Shown here: positions 7,399-16,170 of the stretch, one piece after another | Position numbering within the stretch: the stretch's first letter is position 1 | How the letters are laid out: each line of letters opens with the position of its first letter | Assembly: GCA_016716225.1 (NCBI GenBank) | Contig: JADJWT010000001.1 | Location: forward strand, 1,860,001 to 1,924,000 | Reading direction: 5' to 3' | Length of the DNA stretch: 64,000 bases | DNA from: Ignavibacteriota bacterium | GTDB taxonomy: Bacteria > Bacteroidota > Ignavibacteria > Ignavibacteriales > Melioribacteraceae | Position numbers and translations under genes: made by a program | Notes under the pieces: model-generated | What the model was told of the DNA's origin: nothing | What the model saw: the letters and a program-made list of their open reading frames with translations, nothing else | Database searches by the model: none

Positions 7399-9516
7399 TT
7401 ACTTATATCTTATAGTTACTATTAAATCTGCATTTGTTAACGAATAAGAATCTAAAACTTTTAGATAATAATAATTGATATCGGAAGTTTTGTATTCATA
7501 AGAATACGACATTTGCGTTATATTTGACGTAACATTTCCGCTAATGCTAAAAGTAACTTGTCCAGAACTTGATGAATATTCTAAAGGAATATTTTTCCCG
7601 ACCAATACTTCATTTTCGTTTGAACCAAAATCTTGAATTCTAAAATGATGGCTATAAAAACTCTTAATTAATTTCGGATTCTGAATATTATCAAATTCAA
7701 TTTCTAACTTTCTATCATAATCGGAATCGACATAAGTATGTGTTATTTTATTGCCTTCAATAACCGGGATATTATTAAATTGATTTCCAATAAATCCTGT
7801 TTCTTGTATTGTTGAATTAACACCTCCGTCATTTACATTATAAGTTCCGTCAAAATATAACCCGACTGCAGAACCCTCGATTTCTACATTTTTAACTTGC
7901 TTAATTTTAATTTCAAATGTTTCTTCCGAAGTACTGGAAAAAGATGAGGATAAATTATTATGAACAACAACAGCAACAAATCTAAATCCTTCATCAGTAA
8001 TTTTTTTAAAATTATCAATTGTTAGTGAATCAAAACTTTGATTGAGTAAAACACTTTGTGTAGATGAAACTTTAAATAGTAAAAAAGAGAATAATGATTT
8101 ACCGCTTATTTTGAATGTAATTTGGGACTTTGGATCCAACTGATCAAATCTATTTTCTACCGCAAATACTTTAGCAGATAATTCATTATAATTTTTTTTA
8201 TATACAGCAATTGTATCTGTTACACCGTTTATAGTAAATTTTTGAGATGAAATAGAAGCTGCAGATAACAATGAGGGATATGAAAATGTTCCGCCATTGT
8301 ATATTGAAAATTCGAAATATTGCTTTAAAAATGAAGGCCAAATTATGTCTATATCAGAAGAAAGTACTGAGTTTATTGCTTCAAATGGTTTATCACCATC
8401 AAAAATATTTTCATAAATTTTAACCAAAATAGATGATCCATTTTTATTCGTAATATATTTTATCAATCCAGCCATTCCGTAACCATATGATTGCGCATCC
8501 GAAGTTGATTTTTGTGCTCCGGAAATTATTTCGTATGCATTATCTGCAAAAATTGGCGAAACAAATGTTGAACTGCCGGAAAATAATTTTTCTGACCAAA
8601 CTGCAACTGCTTCATCAAACCAAAGAGAAGGGCTTGCAAATTTTGCTTTTGAATAACTATTTCTTGAATCGTAAAGAGACTGTACTAGATGGAAAAATTC
8701 GTGTCCAGCAGTAACTTTCATATTTTCCGAATCGGAAAGTTTATCCCAATTAAATTCTAAATAACCATAATTATCTCCCCAAACCGAATTATAAGAATAA
8801 CCATAAACTGAATTATCCAATTTCTTAATGGTAACAGATACCGGCCAATTTGTTCTTCGTGTAAAATCAAAACCTAAATCTTTGATTTTTGTATATGCTG
8901 TTTCTAAATAATCACCTAAATCATAAGCATCATTAAGTGCTGATGTTGGATAACTTATTTTGAAATGTTTGTTTGGAGTTACGTATGAATTATAACCCAC
9001 AATAGCCATAAAATTTACAGAAATTGTTTCATCATTTATTTTTTGAAGTGAATTGAAATCAGCACTTGTTTTAGGAAGTTCGAAAACTAAATTTGTTGTT
9101 GTATCAACAGGATTAAATATTTGAAAAGAATTATTAGAAATATTTTGAGAAGTTGAAAATCCTTCATTACCAATGGCCAGCAAACATTTTGAATGCTTAA
9201 GCAAGGTAATTTTTATAGAATTATTTAAATATGTTGGCAAACCAGAAATCTTATAAGTTGTAGACATCTGATTTTGTCCGAAAGGTTTTTCCTCATCTGA
9301 AGACAATAATTTTAAATTAGAATTTGTTAAAAATGTTCCGGGTGGAATTATAATACTAATTTCGTCTGTTTTTAATTCTCCGCCCTCAGTTCCAATATTT
9401 TTTGAAGTAATTTCATTATAATCTGTTTCCTCAATCTTCGGTTCCGTTATATTTTTTTCATCGCTGCAGCTTAACATCAATAATAAAACTAAAATAATTG
9501 AGAATAGTTTTTTCAT
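7399..9516 (-). CDS. Lipoprotein with zinc-metalloprotease motif
   Basis: The 705-residue product starts with a lipoprotein signal (LFSIILVLLLMLSCSDEK; lipid Cys about residue 17). An N-terminal stretch (NIGTEGGELKTDEISIIIPPGTF) resembles the ZU5-like/beta segment common in surface proteins. The central part has an HExxH motif in VTAGHEFFHLVQSLYD, followed by WFDEAVAVWSE, where a Glu could be the third zinc ligand. The layout parallels the T9SS protease at 4310. The C-terminal third is beta-rich with no known domain visible. A good ribosome-binding site (AAGGGGT) precedes the ATG. It is likely anchored in the outer membrane; enzymatic activity is inferred from the motif only. Confidence 0.68.
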   Translation of the reverse strand: MKKLFSIILVLLLMLSCSDEKNITEPKIEETDYNEITSKNIGTEGGELKTDEISIIIPPGTFLTNSNLKLLSSDEEKPFGQNQMSTTYKISGLPTYLNNSIKITLLKHSKCLLAIGNEGFSTSQNISNNSFQIFNPVDTTTNLVFELPKTSADFNSLQKINDETISVNFMAIVGYNSYVTPNKHFKISYPTSALNDAYDLGDYLETAYTKIKDLGFDFTRRTNWPVSVTIKKLDNSVYGYSYNSVWGDNYGYLEFNWDKLSDSENMKVTAGHEFFHLVQSLYDSRNSYSKAKFASPSLWFDEAVAVWSEKLFSGSSTFVSPIFADNAYEIISGAQKSTSDAQSYGYGMAGLIKYITNKNGSSILVKIYENIFDGDKPFEAINSVLSSDIDIIWPSFLKQYFEFSIYNGGTFSYPSLLSAASISSQKFTINGVTDTIAVYKKNYNELSAKVFAVENRFDQLDPKSQITFKISGKSLFSFLLFKVSSTQSVLLNQSFDSLTIDNFKKITDEGFRFVAVVVHNNLSSSFSSTSEETFEIKIKQVKNVEIEGSAVGLYFDGTYNVNDGGVNSTIQETGFIGNQFNNIPVIEGNKITHTYVDSDYDRKLEIEFDNIQNPKLIKSFYSHHFRIQDFGSNENEVLVGKNIPLEYSSSSGQVTFSISGNVTSNITQMSYSYEYKTSDINYYYLKVLDSYSLTNADLIVTIRYK

Positions 9517-9520
9517 TTTT

Positions 9521-9527
9521 ACCCCTT
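9521..9527 (-). promoter_or_regulatory. Ribosome-binding site for the lipoprotein gene ending at 7399
   Basis: Read on the reverse strand this is AAGGGGT, four bases before the ATG at 9514-9516. Its G-run core resembles the AGGGGGTAAG ahead of the gene at 52485. It fixes the start of the lipoprotein gene. Confidence 0.6.
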
Positions 9528-9663
9528 TTTTAAATTCAATAAATAGATAATTATATCTGTAAGTCTTTTATTAAAAAATAGAAAAAAAATCAAAAATCAA
9601 ATTATTTTCGAATATTATCGAGATTTTTTTTATGCGATTGAATTTTCGGTAGGTAAGTCAACT

Positions 9664-9702
9664 GTAGAGACGCAAATCCTTTAGCTGAAGGATGCGTCTC
9701 AA
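9664..9702. repeat. Hairpin repeat, copy 2 (after the S46 peptidase gene)
   Basis: GAGACGC (9667-9673) pairs with GCGTCTC (9694-9700), and ATCCTT (9676-9681) pairs with AAGGAT (9688-9693) around a short loop. The outer flanks GTA and AAC extend the stem with one mismatch. The plan and much of the sequence match copy 1, with paired substitutions (GAGGCGC/GCGCCTC here becomes GAGACGC/GCGTCTC). It lies 13 bases beyond the stop of the reverse-strand peptidase gene (9716). Confidence 0.75.
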
Positions 9703-9715
9703 CATAAATTAAAGT

Positions 9716-11845
9716 TTAAATTCCCATTTCATCCAATAAATAATCAGCGCCGCCAAGTTTTTGTGTAATAAATAAAACGTATCTGATATCAACCCCAATA
9801 GAACGACTATAAGATTCATCCCAAGCAAAATCATTTATTGTTGCTTCATAAGCTCTATCAAAATTTAATCCAATTAATTCGCCGTAAGAGTTCATTATAG
9901 GACTTCCAGAATTTCCGCCGGTTGTATCTGTATTGTACAAAATTGCTGCTGGAACATCTTTTAAACCTTCATCGTAAAATTCACCAAAATCTTTTAATTC
10001 ATATATCGTTTTTAATTTATCCGGGATTGCATATTCACTTCCTAAATAACTTTTTTCGATTACTCCGGATAATGTTGTAAAAGGTGACATATAAACTGCA
10101 TCTGCCGGAGAGTAACCTTTTACATATCCATAAGTTAAACGTAAAGTTGAATTTGCGTCCGGAATAAAATTAGATTTTTCCCACAATTTTTTTACTTCAT
10201 AAAGTTCTGCGGCAAGTTTAGAATTTTTATTGTTAATCATTTCATATTTTTTATCAATTTCATCGAATTCAATTTCTAAATTTCTAACTAAAGAAATAAA
10301 TTTATCGTCAAATTCATCCGGAGATTTTATTAGAATTTCATCAATATAATTTTCGTTAAACATTTTTGAGTTCATCAAATTATTTTCTACAAATTCATTT
10401 AAATTATTTATGCTTTCCAGAGATTGAATTTTATTCTCAAATTTTTCCGCATCAGTAAACATTTTGATAAGTAAGGATTTTTCAAATTGCGAATTGTATT
10501 CATTTAAAATCTCTCTAATTTGTTTTTTACTCTTTTCAATATTTTCATCTTTATAATTTTCATTTCTTTCGTTTTCCGGTTTATTCTTTTCATCGTTATA
10601 TTCAATAATTTTATCTGCAATCCTATATCCGTTTGAAAATCTTTTAATTACGTTAAACCATAAATTTTTATCTGCTATTGAAAATAATTCATCATAATTA
10701 TTTTTAAATTCGATTAATAAATTTCCGTATTTGCTTTTTAATTCTTCATTCGAATTTATAAAGTCCAATAATTCTTTTTCTTCATTTTGCTTTTTTTCAA
10801 CAAGTTCTATTCGTTTTAATCCTTTCAATTTTCCTTTAAAATTTTTCATTGTATTTGCCAAACGCTTAATTGTTGATGCAAATTTTAATTGAAGTTCAAT
10901 ATCATCTTTACCAATTTTTTCCAATTCTTCAATCATCCATTCATATGTATTTGAAATAATAGGCAAATTATAATTTTGTTGATATTGTAAAAAGTACGAA
11001 GGCATATGTCGGTATGTTGTTCCCGGATAACCAAGAATGAAAACAAAATCATTTTCTTCAACTCCGTTAGGATTTATTTTAAGAAATTTCTTTGGCATAA
11101 ACGGAATATTATTTTCTGAAAATTCCGCGGCACTTCCATCCGGAGCAACATAAGCACGCATAAACGTAAAATCGCCGGTGTGTCTTGGCCAAACCCAATT
11201 ATCTGTTTCGCCGCCAAACTCACCGATTGATCTCGGTGGAGCATAAACCAAACGAACATCTTTTATAATTCTATATTTGAAAAGAACATAAGTTTTTCCT
11301 TTAAACATTTCTGAAACTTCTCCAACAATTGAATTGGATTTATCTTCTGCAGAATCTGCAAGTTCTTTTATTTTGGTTTCAATAATTTTTGTTCGTTCTG
11401 TTAAATCTTCAATTCCAATTACGGAGTTTAAAATTATATCAGAAACATCTTGGTAAGATTCTGTAATTCTCACTGTTGTGCCTTTTGCTGGAATTTCTTC
11501 CAATTTTGTTTTAGCTAAAAATCCGTTTTCTAAATAATTATTTTCCGGTGAACTTGCTTTGCTTATTGCACCAAATGCACAATGGTGATTTGTTAAAATT
11601 AATCCTTCTTTTGAAATAAATGAACCAGAACATCCGCCAACTTTTACCAAAGCATCAATCAAGCTTATTCCGTTTGGATTGTAAACTTCAAGCGGATCAA
11701 TTTTTAATCCGGCTTTCACCAAATCAATTTTATGAATTTCACTTAACGGAAACATTCCTTCTTCCGGAACGGGAGTAAACATTCCGGTTAAAAATAAAAA
11801 CAAAAATGAAATTAGTAAGACAGTTGAATATTTTTTAGTTTTCAT
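9716..11845 (-). CDS. S46 family dipeptidyl-peptidase, DPP11-type (acidic P1 specificity)
   Basis: At 709 residues this is a full-length S46 serine exopeptidase, which removes dipeptides from peptide N-termini in the periplasm. A signal peptide (STVLLISFLFLFLTGMF) leads in. The catalytic His is in LTNHHCAFGAI, the Asp region in GGETDNWVWPRHTGDF, and the catalytic Ser is residue 646 in GGNSGSPIM. Residue 664, exactly 18 after the Ser, is Arg (GLNFDRAYEA). In the Porphyromonas enzymes the equivalent residue is Gly in DPP7 and Arg673 in DPP11, where it selects Asp/Glu at P1, so this looks DPP11-like. The start is 31 bases from the divergent glycosylase gene. Confidence 0.9.
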   Translation of the reverse strand: MKTKKYSTVLLISFLFLFLTGMFTPVPEEGMFPLSEIHKIDLVKAGLKIDPLEVYNPNGISLIDALVKVGGCSGSFISKEGLILTNHHCAFGAISKASSPENNYLENGFLAKTKLEEIPAKGTTVRITESYQDVSDIILNSVIGIEDLTERTKIIETKIKELADSAEDKSNSIVGEVSEMFKGKTYVLFKYRIIKDVRLVYAPPRSIGEFGGETDNWVWPRHTGDFTFMRAYVAPDGSAAEFSENNIPFMPKKFLKINPNGVEENDFVFILGYPGTTYRHMPSYFLQYQQNYNLPIISNTYEWMIEELEKIGKDDIELQLKFASTIKRLANTMKNFKGKLKGLKRIELVEKKQNEEKELLDFINSNEELKSKYGNLLIEFKNNYDELFSIADKNLWFNVIKRFSNGYRIADKIIEYNDEKNKPENERNENYKDENIEKSKKQIREILNEYNSQFEKSLLIKMFTDAEKFENKIQSLESINNLNEFVENNLMNSKMFNENYIDEILIKSPDEFDDKFISLVRNLEIEFDEIDKKYEMINNKNSKLAAELYEVKKLWEKSNFIPDANSTLRLTYGYVKGYSPADAVYMSPFTTLSGVIEKSYLGSEYAIPDKLKTIYELKDFGEFYDEGLKDVPAAILYNTDTTGGNSGSPIMNSYGELIGLNFDRAYEATINDFAWDESYSRSIGVDIRYVLFITQKLGGADYLLDEMGI

Positions 11846-11876
11846 TGTAATCCGATTTTTTATTCAAAACATAATT

Positions 11877-12482
11877 ATGAATCAAAAGTTAAAAAAAGTT
11901 TTTTACAAAAGAGACGTTCTAATTGTTGCAAAAGAATTATTAGGAAAAATTTTTGTTTTTAATGATAAAAGAATCGGTAAAAAACTTTCGGCTAAAATTG
12001 TGGAAGTTGAAGCTTATGACGGTAACATTGACGAAGCTGCTCATACATTTATTGGTAAAACGGAACGCAATAAAATAATGTTTGAAGAAGGCGGGTTTCT
12101 GTATGTTTATTTCACTTATGGAAAACACTTTTGTGCAAATATTGTAACCGGTGAAAAAAATCATGGAACGGCAATTTTAATTAGAGCAATGGAACCGATT
12201 GATGAAATTGAAACTTTTTCAAAAAATAGATTTGGCAAAAATAATTTAAGTGTAACTGAAAAAATTCATTTATTAAACGGTCCGGGGAAAATTTGTAAAG
12301 CTTTTAATATTACGAAAGATCAATATGGAATTGACTTAACCAACGATGAAATTTATTTATTAGATTCTGCAAAAATTTTAGAAAACCAAATTGTTACAAC
12401 AAAAAGAATTGGAATAAAAAAATCGAAAGATTTAATGTGGAGATTTTACATAAAAGACAATAAATATATCTCAAAAATGTGA
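11877..12482 (+). CDS. mpg: 3-methyladenine DNA glycosylase (AAG/Mpg family)
   Basis: The 201-residue protein fits the Pur_DNA_glyco family that excises alkylated purines (3-methyladenine, 7-methylguanine, hypoxanthine) in base-excision repair. Diagnostic pieces are the catalytic-region VEVEAYDGNIDEAAHTFIGK (the first Glu of EAY positions water), ERNKIMFEEGGFLYVYFTYG, the substrate-pocket KHFCANIVT, and AILIRAMEP with LLNGPGKICKAF. It diverges from the peptidase gene across only 31 bases, so the two promoters must overlap or lie inside coding sequence. Confidence 0.92.
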   Translation: MNQKLKKVFYKRDVLIVAKELLGKIFVFNDKRIGKKLSAKIVEVEAYDGNIDEAAHTFIGKTERNKIMFEEGGFLYVYFTYGKHFCANIVTGEKNHGTAILIRAMEPIDEIETFSKNRFGKNNLSVTEKIHLLNGPGKICKAFNITKDQYGIDLTNDEIYLLDSAKILENQIVTTKRIGIKKSKDLMWRFYIKDNKYISKM

Positions 12483-12610
12483 ATAAATGATTTACAATTC
12501 AATCAAATTTCTATTCTTTCGAAAATGAATTATAAATTAAAATTTGTAAGTGAAACTTTGAACATTTTTTATTGTATGATAATTAACATTTTCCGAAACT
12601 GGAGAAAATT

Positions 12611-13390
12611 TTGAAAAATAAATCGTTAATAATTTTATTCATAATTTTTAGTTTATCAAGTTTAATTGCTCAAAAAAAAGAATTTAGAGAACTTGAAAAT
12701 AATGCATTTTCTGTTGGTGAAAGATTAACTTTTGATGTTAAATACGGATTTGTTACAGCCGGTGTTGCCGTTATGGAAATTCCATCCATAAAAAAAATTG
12801 CAAAACGCGATGTTTATCATGTAAGATTTAATGTAAATTCTGTTGAAAGTTTTGATTCGTTTTTTAAAGTCCGCGATCGTTATGAAACTTATCTTGATGT
12901 AAAAGGATTATTTCCTTGGAGATTTGAACAGCATATTCGTGAAGGAAATTTTTCAAGAGATTTTTCCGCATTTTTTGATCAAAGAAAAAATTCTGCAAAA
13001 ACAAGTAAAGGAACTTATGAAATTCCGGATTATGTGAATGACATAGTTTCTGCTTTTTATCTCGCACGAACTTTTGATTTTAAATCTTTAAAAGAGGGCG
13101 AAAGTTTTCATTTGGAAAATTTTTTCAAAGATAAAGTTTATCCGCTTGATGTTGTTTATCGTGGCAAAGAAAAGGTAAAAGTTGATGCCGGAACTTTTAA
13201 TTGTATTATGATTGAACCGTTAGTTGTTGAAGGCGGTTTATTCAAAAATGAAGGAAGCATTATTGTTTGGCTTACGGATGATGATGTAAAAATGCCGGTA
13301 AAAGTAAAGTCCAAAATTCTAATTGGTTCAATTGATGCTGAACTTACAAGTTACGAAGGAATAAAACCAAAATTGGCTTCGTCAAAATAA
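12611..13390 (+). CDS. DUF3108 exported protein
   Basis: The start is a TTG preceded by GGAG six bases upstream. The 259-residue product has a signal peptide (LIILFIIFSLSSLIAQ) and the DUF3108 pattern: AFSVGERLTFDVKYGFVTAG, then VYHVRFNVNSVESFDSFFKVRDRYETYLD and IREGNFSRDF, with a C-terminal DAGTFNCIMIEP and VWLTDDDVKMPVKVKSKI. DUF3108 proteins are periplasmic or outer-membrane associated, of unproven function, and their fold resembles lipoprotein-carrier barrels. The gene is 66 bases ahead of the CPBP protease gene. Confidence 0.85.
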   Translation: MKNKSLIILFIIFSLSSLIAQKKEFRELENNAFSVGERLTFDVKYGFVTAGVAVMEIPSIKKIAKRDVYHVRFNVNSVESFDSFFKVRDRYETYLDVKGLFPWRFEQHIREGNFSRDFSAFFDQRKNSAKTSKGTYEIPDYVNDIVSAFYLARTFDFKSLKEGESFHLENFFKDKVYPLDVVYRGKEKVKVDAGTFNCIMIEPLVVEGGLFKNEGSIIVWLTDDDVKMPVKVKSKILIGSIDAELTSYEGIKPKLASSK

Positions 13391-13456
13391 TTCTGCAATT
13401 TAAATATTTCGCTTTAAAATGTAGAATCCCGAATTGCTTTTCTATATTTTTCAACC

Positions 13457-14422
13457 ATGAATAATGAAAATATGTCGCAGCCGGAAAATAATCCAAATCA
13501 ATTTCATAATGTACCAACAATGTCTCCCACTAAAGCGGCAGTTTTAGGTTTAATAGCCGTCTTTTTTATTTTTCAATTTGGCGGCGGACTTTTAGCTTTA
13601 GGAATTTTTGGGTTTGATATTAAAAATGCAGATATGAATTTAATGAGGCTGCTTACAATTGGCTCACAAATTTTATTTATACTTTTTCCCGCAATACTTT
13701 TCAGCAAATTAGTTTTTATTGATGTAACTTCCATTGTACGTTTCAGAATGCCAAATCCAAAAGAAGTTGGAATTTTCGTATTGGGATTGATAATTATTAT
13801 GCCGCTTCTTCAAGAATATCTTCACGTACAAAATTATTTTATAAATGAAATTGCAAAATCCAATTCTTTAGTTGAAGGAATAAAAAATTTCTTCGATGAA
13901 CTTGATAAACTTGTCGAAGAATCATATTTGCAATTGCTAACCGGAAATAATGTTTTTGAAATAATTTTAATAATTATTACAGTTTCCGTAACTCCGGCAA
14001 TTTGCGAGGAATTTTTCTTTCGGGGTTTTGTACAAAAAAGTTTTGAATATAAACTTAAACCGTTAACATCAATTTTTATAACAAGTTTCTTTTTCGGAAT
14101 TTATCATTTCAATCCATACGGTTTAGTTCCGCTTATTTTGCTCGGAATGTATTTTGGTTTTTCAGTTTATCTCAGCAATTCCATTATTGTTCCAATCATA
14201 CTTCATTTTCTAAATAATTTTATTTCAATAATTGCATTTTTTGTTTTTGGCGAAGAAGAATTAATGCAGTCAAATTTTGTTGATGCGGAAGGAATTAATA
14301 CTCACATTTTAATTTTTATTCTCTTGCTAATCTTATTTTCGGCATTTGTGTTTTTCCTAAAGAAAAATTATAATAAGATTGTAAATAACGAAGAGGTGCA
14401 AAATGATTTGTCCAAATTGTGA
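13457..14422 (+). CDS. CPBP family intramembrane metalloprotease
   Basis: The 321-residue membrane protein has about eight spans and the three CPBP/Abi (CAAX protease) motifs: EEFFFRGFVQ (the conserved Glu-Glu...Arg), FFFGIYHFNPYG with the catalytic-site His, and a third His in HFLNNFISIIAFF. Members cleave within membranes or act on prenylated or envelope substrates; the substrate here is unknown. Its end overlaps the start of the DUF2007 gene by 20 bases, indicating one transcript. The overlapping gene has its own Shine-Dalgarno site (GAGGTG) inside this reading frame. Confidence 0.88.
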   Translation: MNNENMSQPENNPNQFHNVPTMSPTKAAVLGLIAVFFIFQFGGGLLALGIFGFDIKNADMNLMRLLTIGSQILFILFPAILFSKLVFIDVTSIVRFRMPNPKEVGIFVLGLIIIMPLLQEYLHVQNYFINEIAKSNSLVEGIKNFFDELDKLVEESYLQLLTGNNVFEIILIIITVSVTPAICEEFFFRGFVQKSFEYKLKPLTSIFITSFFFGIYHFNPYGLVPLILLGMYFGFSVYLSNSIIVPIILHFLNNFISIIAFFVFGEEELMQSNFVDAEGINTHILIFILLLILFSAFVFFLKKNYNKIVNNEEVQNDLSKL

Positions 14423-14729
14423 AATTGAATATGTTGAAGGAATTAAAATTTGTGTTGAATGCGGAACGGAATTAATTACAAACGAAAGTTTTGAACTCAA
14501 TTTAATTAATTATGATGATTGGGAAATTGTGTTTACAACTTCGGATACAATTGAAGCTGAAATGATAAAAGCCAATCTGGAAGGCGCCGGAATTGAATCA
14601 ATAATTTTATCTCAGCAAGATAAAAATTTTCCATCGCCGGGTGATTTATCAATAATAAAAATTTTGGTAAAGAAAGAAGATTTGGATGATGCAAAAGAAA
14701 TTATTACTGATATTAGTAGGGAAGAATAA
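14403..14729 (+). CDS. Zinc-ribbon and DUF2007 (putative signal transducing) protein
   Basis: This small cytoplasmic protein of 108 residues has two parts. The N-terminus is a zinc ribbon with CPNC and CVEC pairs (residues 3-6 and 17-20). The C-terminus (VFTTSDTIEAEMIKANLEGAGIESIILSQQD, then IKILVKKEDLDDAKEII) is the DUF2007 ferredoxin-like fold. Function is unknown. It is embedded between the CPBP protease, which it overlaps, and cdsA, which starts 3 bases after its stop, so it may link to membrane-lipid or protease control by position only. Confidence 0.82.
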   Translation: MICPNCEIEYVEGIKICVECGTELITNESFELNLINYDDWEIVFTTSDTIEAEMIKANLEGAGIESIILSQQDKNFPSPGDLSIIKILVKKEDLDDAKEIITDISREE

Positions 14730-14732
14730 ATT

Positions 14733-15560
14733 TTGGCTTTAGGAAATACTTCTGTTAGAATTTTAGTTTCGCTTGTTGCAATTCCATTAATTCTTGCTAC
14801 TTGTTTTTATGGAAGAATTCCTTTTTTGATTTTTGTTTTGGGTATCGGACTAATTTCATTTTGGGAATTTTCAGAATTAGTTAAGAAAAAAAATATTTAT
14901 CCAAATTTAGTTTTAGGATTTTTAACAGTTGCAATTTTTGTAATAAATAAATATTACAATTTCATGCAAGTTGAAATTATAATTTTAATTTCAGCAATTT
15001 TAATTTTGCTCACTGAACTTTTTAGAAATAAATCATCTGCAATTTTAAATACAAGCACAACTTTTTTAGGAATTTTGTATTTAGGAATGTTTTCCACATC
15101 AATTTTGGGAATTAGAGAATTCTATAATTTCTCAGAATTATTATATGATGAAGGCGGATATTTAATAATTTCAATTTTAGCATCAATTTGGATTTGTGAT
15201 TCTGCGGCTTTTTTTATTGGTTCCGCTTTTGGAAAACATAAATTATTTCCAAGGGTAAGCCCAAACAAAAGCTGGGAAGGAGCAATTGCGGGTTTTGTAT
15301 TTTCCGTTTTTGCAATGATTGCGGCAAAAGCTTTGGTGTTAGACAGCTTAACATTATTTGATTCAATAATTATTGGAATTATTGTTGGAATTGTTGGACA
15401 GCTTGGTGATTTAGTTGAAAGCTTATTTAAAAGAGATGCCGGAGTTAAAGATTCATCTAATTTAATTCCCGGTCACGGAGGAATTTTTGATAGATTCGAT
15501 TCACTTTTATTAACTGCACCATCTGTTTATGTTTATTTGGTTTTATTTGTCAGCAACTAA
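14733..15560 (+). CDS. cdsA: Phosphatidate cytidylyltransferase
   Basis: CdsA makes CDP-diacylglycerol from phosphatidate and CTP in the inner membrane, feeding phospholipid synthesis. The 275-residue multi-span protein ends with the family signature near residues 231-257: SLFKRDAGVKDSSNLIPGHG, then GIFDRFD, with the conserved Lys-Arg, Lys-Asp, His-Gly-Gly and Asp-Arg. Earlier it has CDSAAFFIGSAFGKHKL and SPNKSWEGAIAGF, both typical. The start is a TTG three bases after the preceding stop. Confidence 0.94.
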   Translation: MALGNTSVRILVSLVAIPLILATCFYGRIPFLIFVLGIGLISFWEFSELVKKKNIYPNLVLGFLTVAIFVINKYYNFMQVEIIILISAILILLTELFRNKSSAILNTSTTFLGILYLGMFSTSILGIREFYNFSELLYDEGGYLIISILASIWICDSAAFFIGSAFGKHKLFPRVSPNKSWEGAIAGFVFSVFAMIAAKALVLDSLTLFDSIIIGIIVGIVGQLGDLVESLFKRDAGVKDSSNLIPGHGGIFDRFDSLLLTAPSVYVYLVLFVSN

Positions 15561-15587
15561 AATTTTTTTCAAACTTCAAAATTAGAT

Positions 15588-16028
15588 ATGCAAAGAATTT
15601 TTATACTATTTTTTTTGATTGTTAATTCAATAATTTTTAGTCAATCTGAAATAAAAATATCACAAGAAAGATATATTTTTTTATTGGATAGTTTAACAAA
15701 TGAAAAATCAAATTTGCAAATTGAAAAAATAGTTTTGTTGAAGGAGATAGATAGTTTAAAGCAATCAATAATTAAACTAACTGAAAATATTGAGTCTGCT
15801 AGAATTAAACAGCTGATAAAGAAATATGGAAAAGAAAATGGAACACGGATTGCTAAAGGTCAAGTTTGGAAAGGAATGAAAGAGAAAATGCTCGAAGACA
15901 GTTGGGGAAAACCCGATAATATTACAAAGAATAAAAAACAGTGGGGATTATTTACACAATGGTATTATGGAGATATTACATATTTCTTTAAAAATGGTGA
16001 AATGATTGGTTGGGAACAGAAGAAATAA
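15588..16028 (+). CDS. Exported coiled-coil protein with SmpA/OmlA-like C-terminus
   Basis: The product has 146 residues: a signal peptide (RIFILFFLIVNSIIFSQ), a heptad-rich coiled coil (about residues 25-70), then KGQVWKGMKEKMLEDSWGKPDNI and QWYYGDITYFFKNGEMIGW. That last part resembles the SmpA/OmlA (BamE-like) fold, in which a G-M-T/K-x-x-M-x-x-x-x-G-K-P-D segment is followed by a Tyr/Trp-rich strand pair. It probably sits in the periplasm; function is unproven. It lies 27 bases after cdsA. Confidence 0.6.
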   Translation: MQRIFILFFLIVNSIIFSQSEIKISQERYIFLLDSLTNEKSNLQIEKIVLLKEIDSLKQSIIKLTENIESARIKQLIKKYGKENGTRIAKGQVWKGMKEKMLEDSWGKPDNITKNKKQWGLFTQWYYGDITYFFKNGEMIGWEQKK

Positions 16029-16170
16029 GTTTGTAATATTAATATCAATTGTAAGTTAATAGAGCAACACTCAATTTGAAATTAGTTATTAAATTTGTTA
16101 TGTGATTTACTAAATTGAATAAATCAATATAATTAAAATTCAAAATAAGTTTTAAGAATGTGAGGAAACA

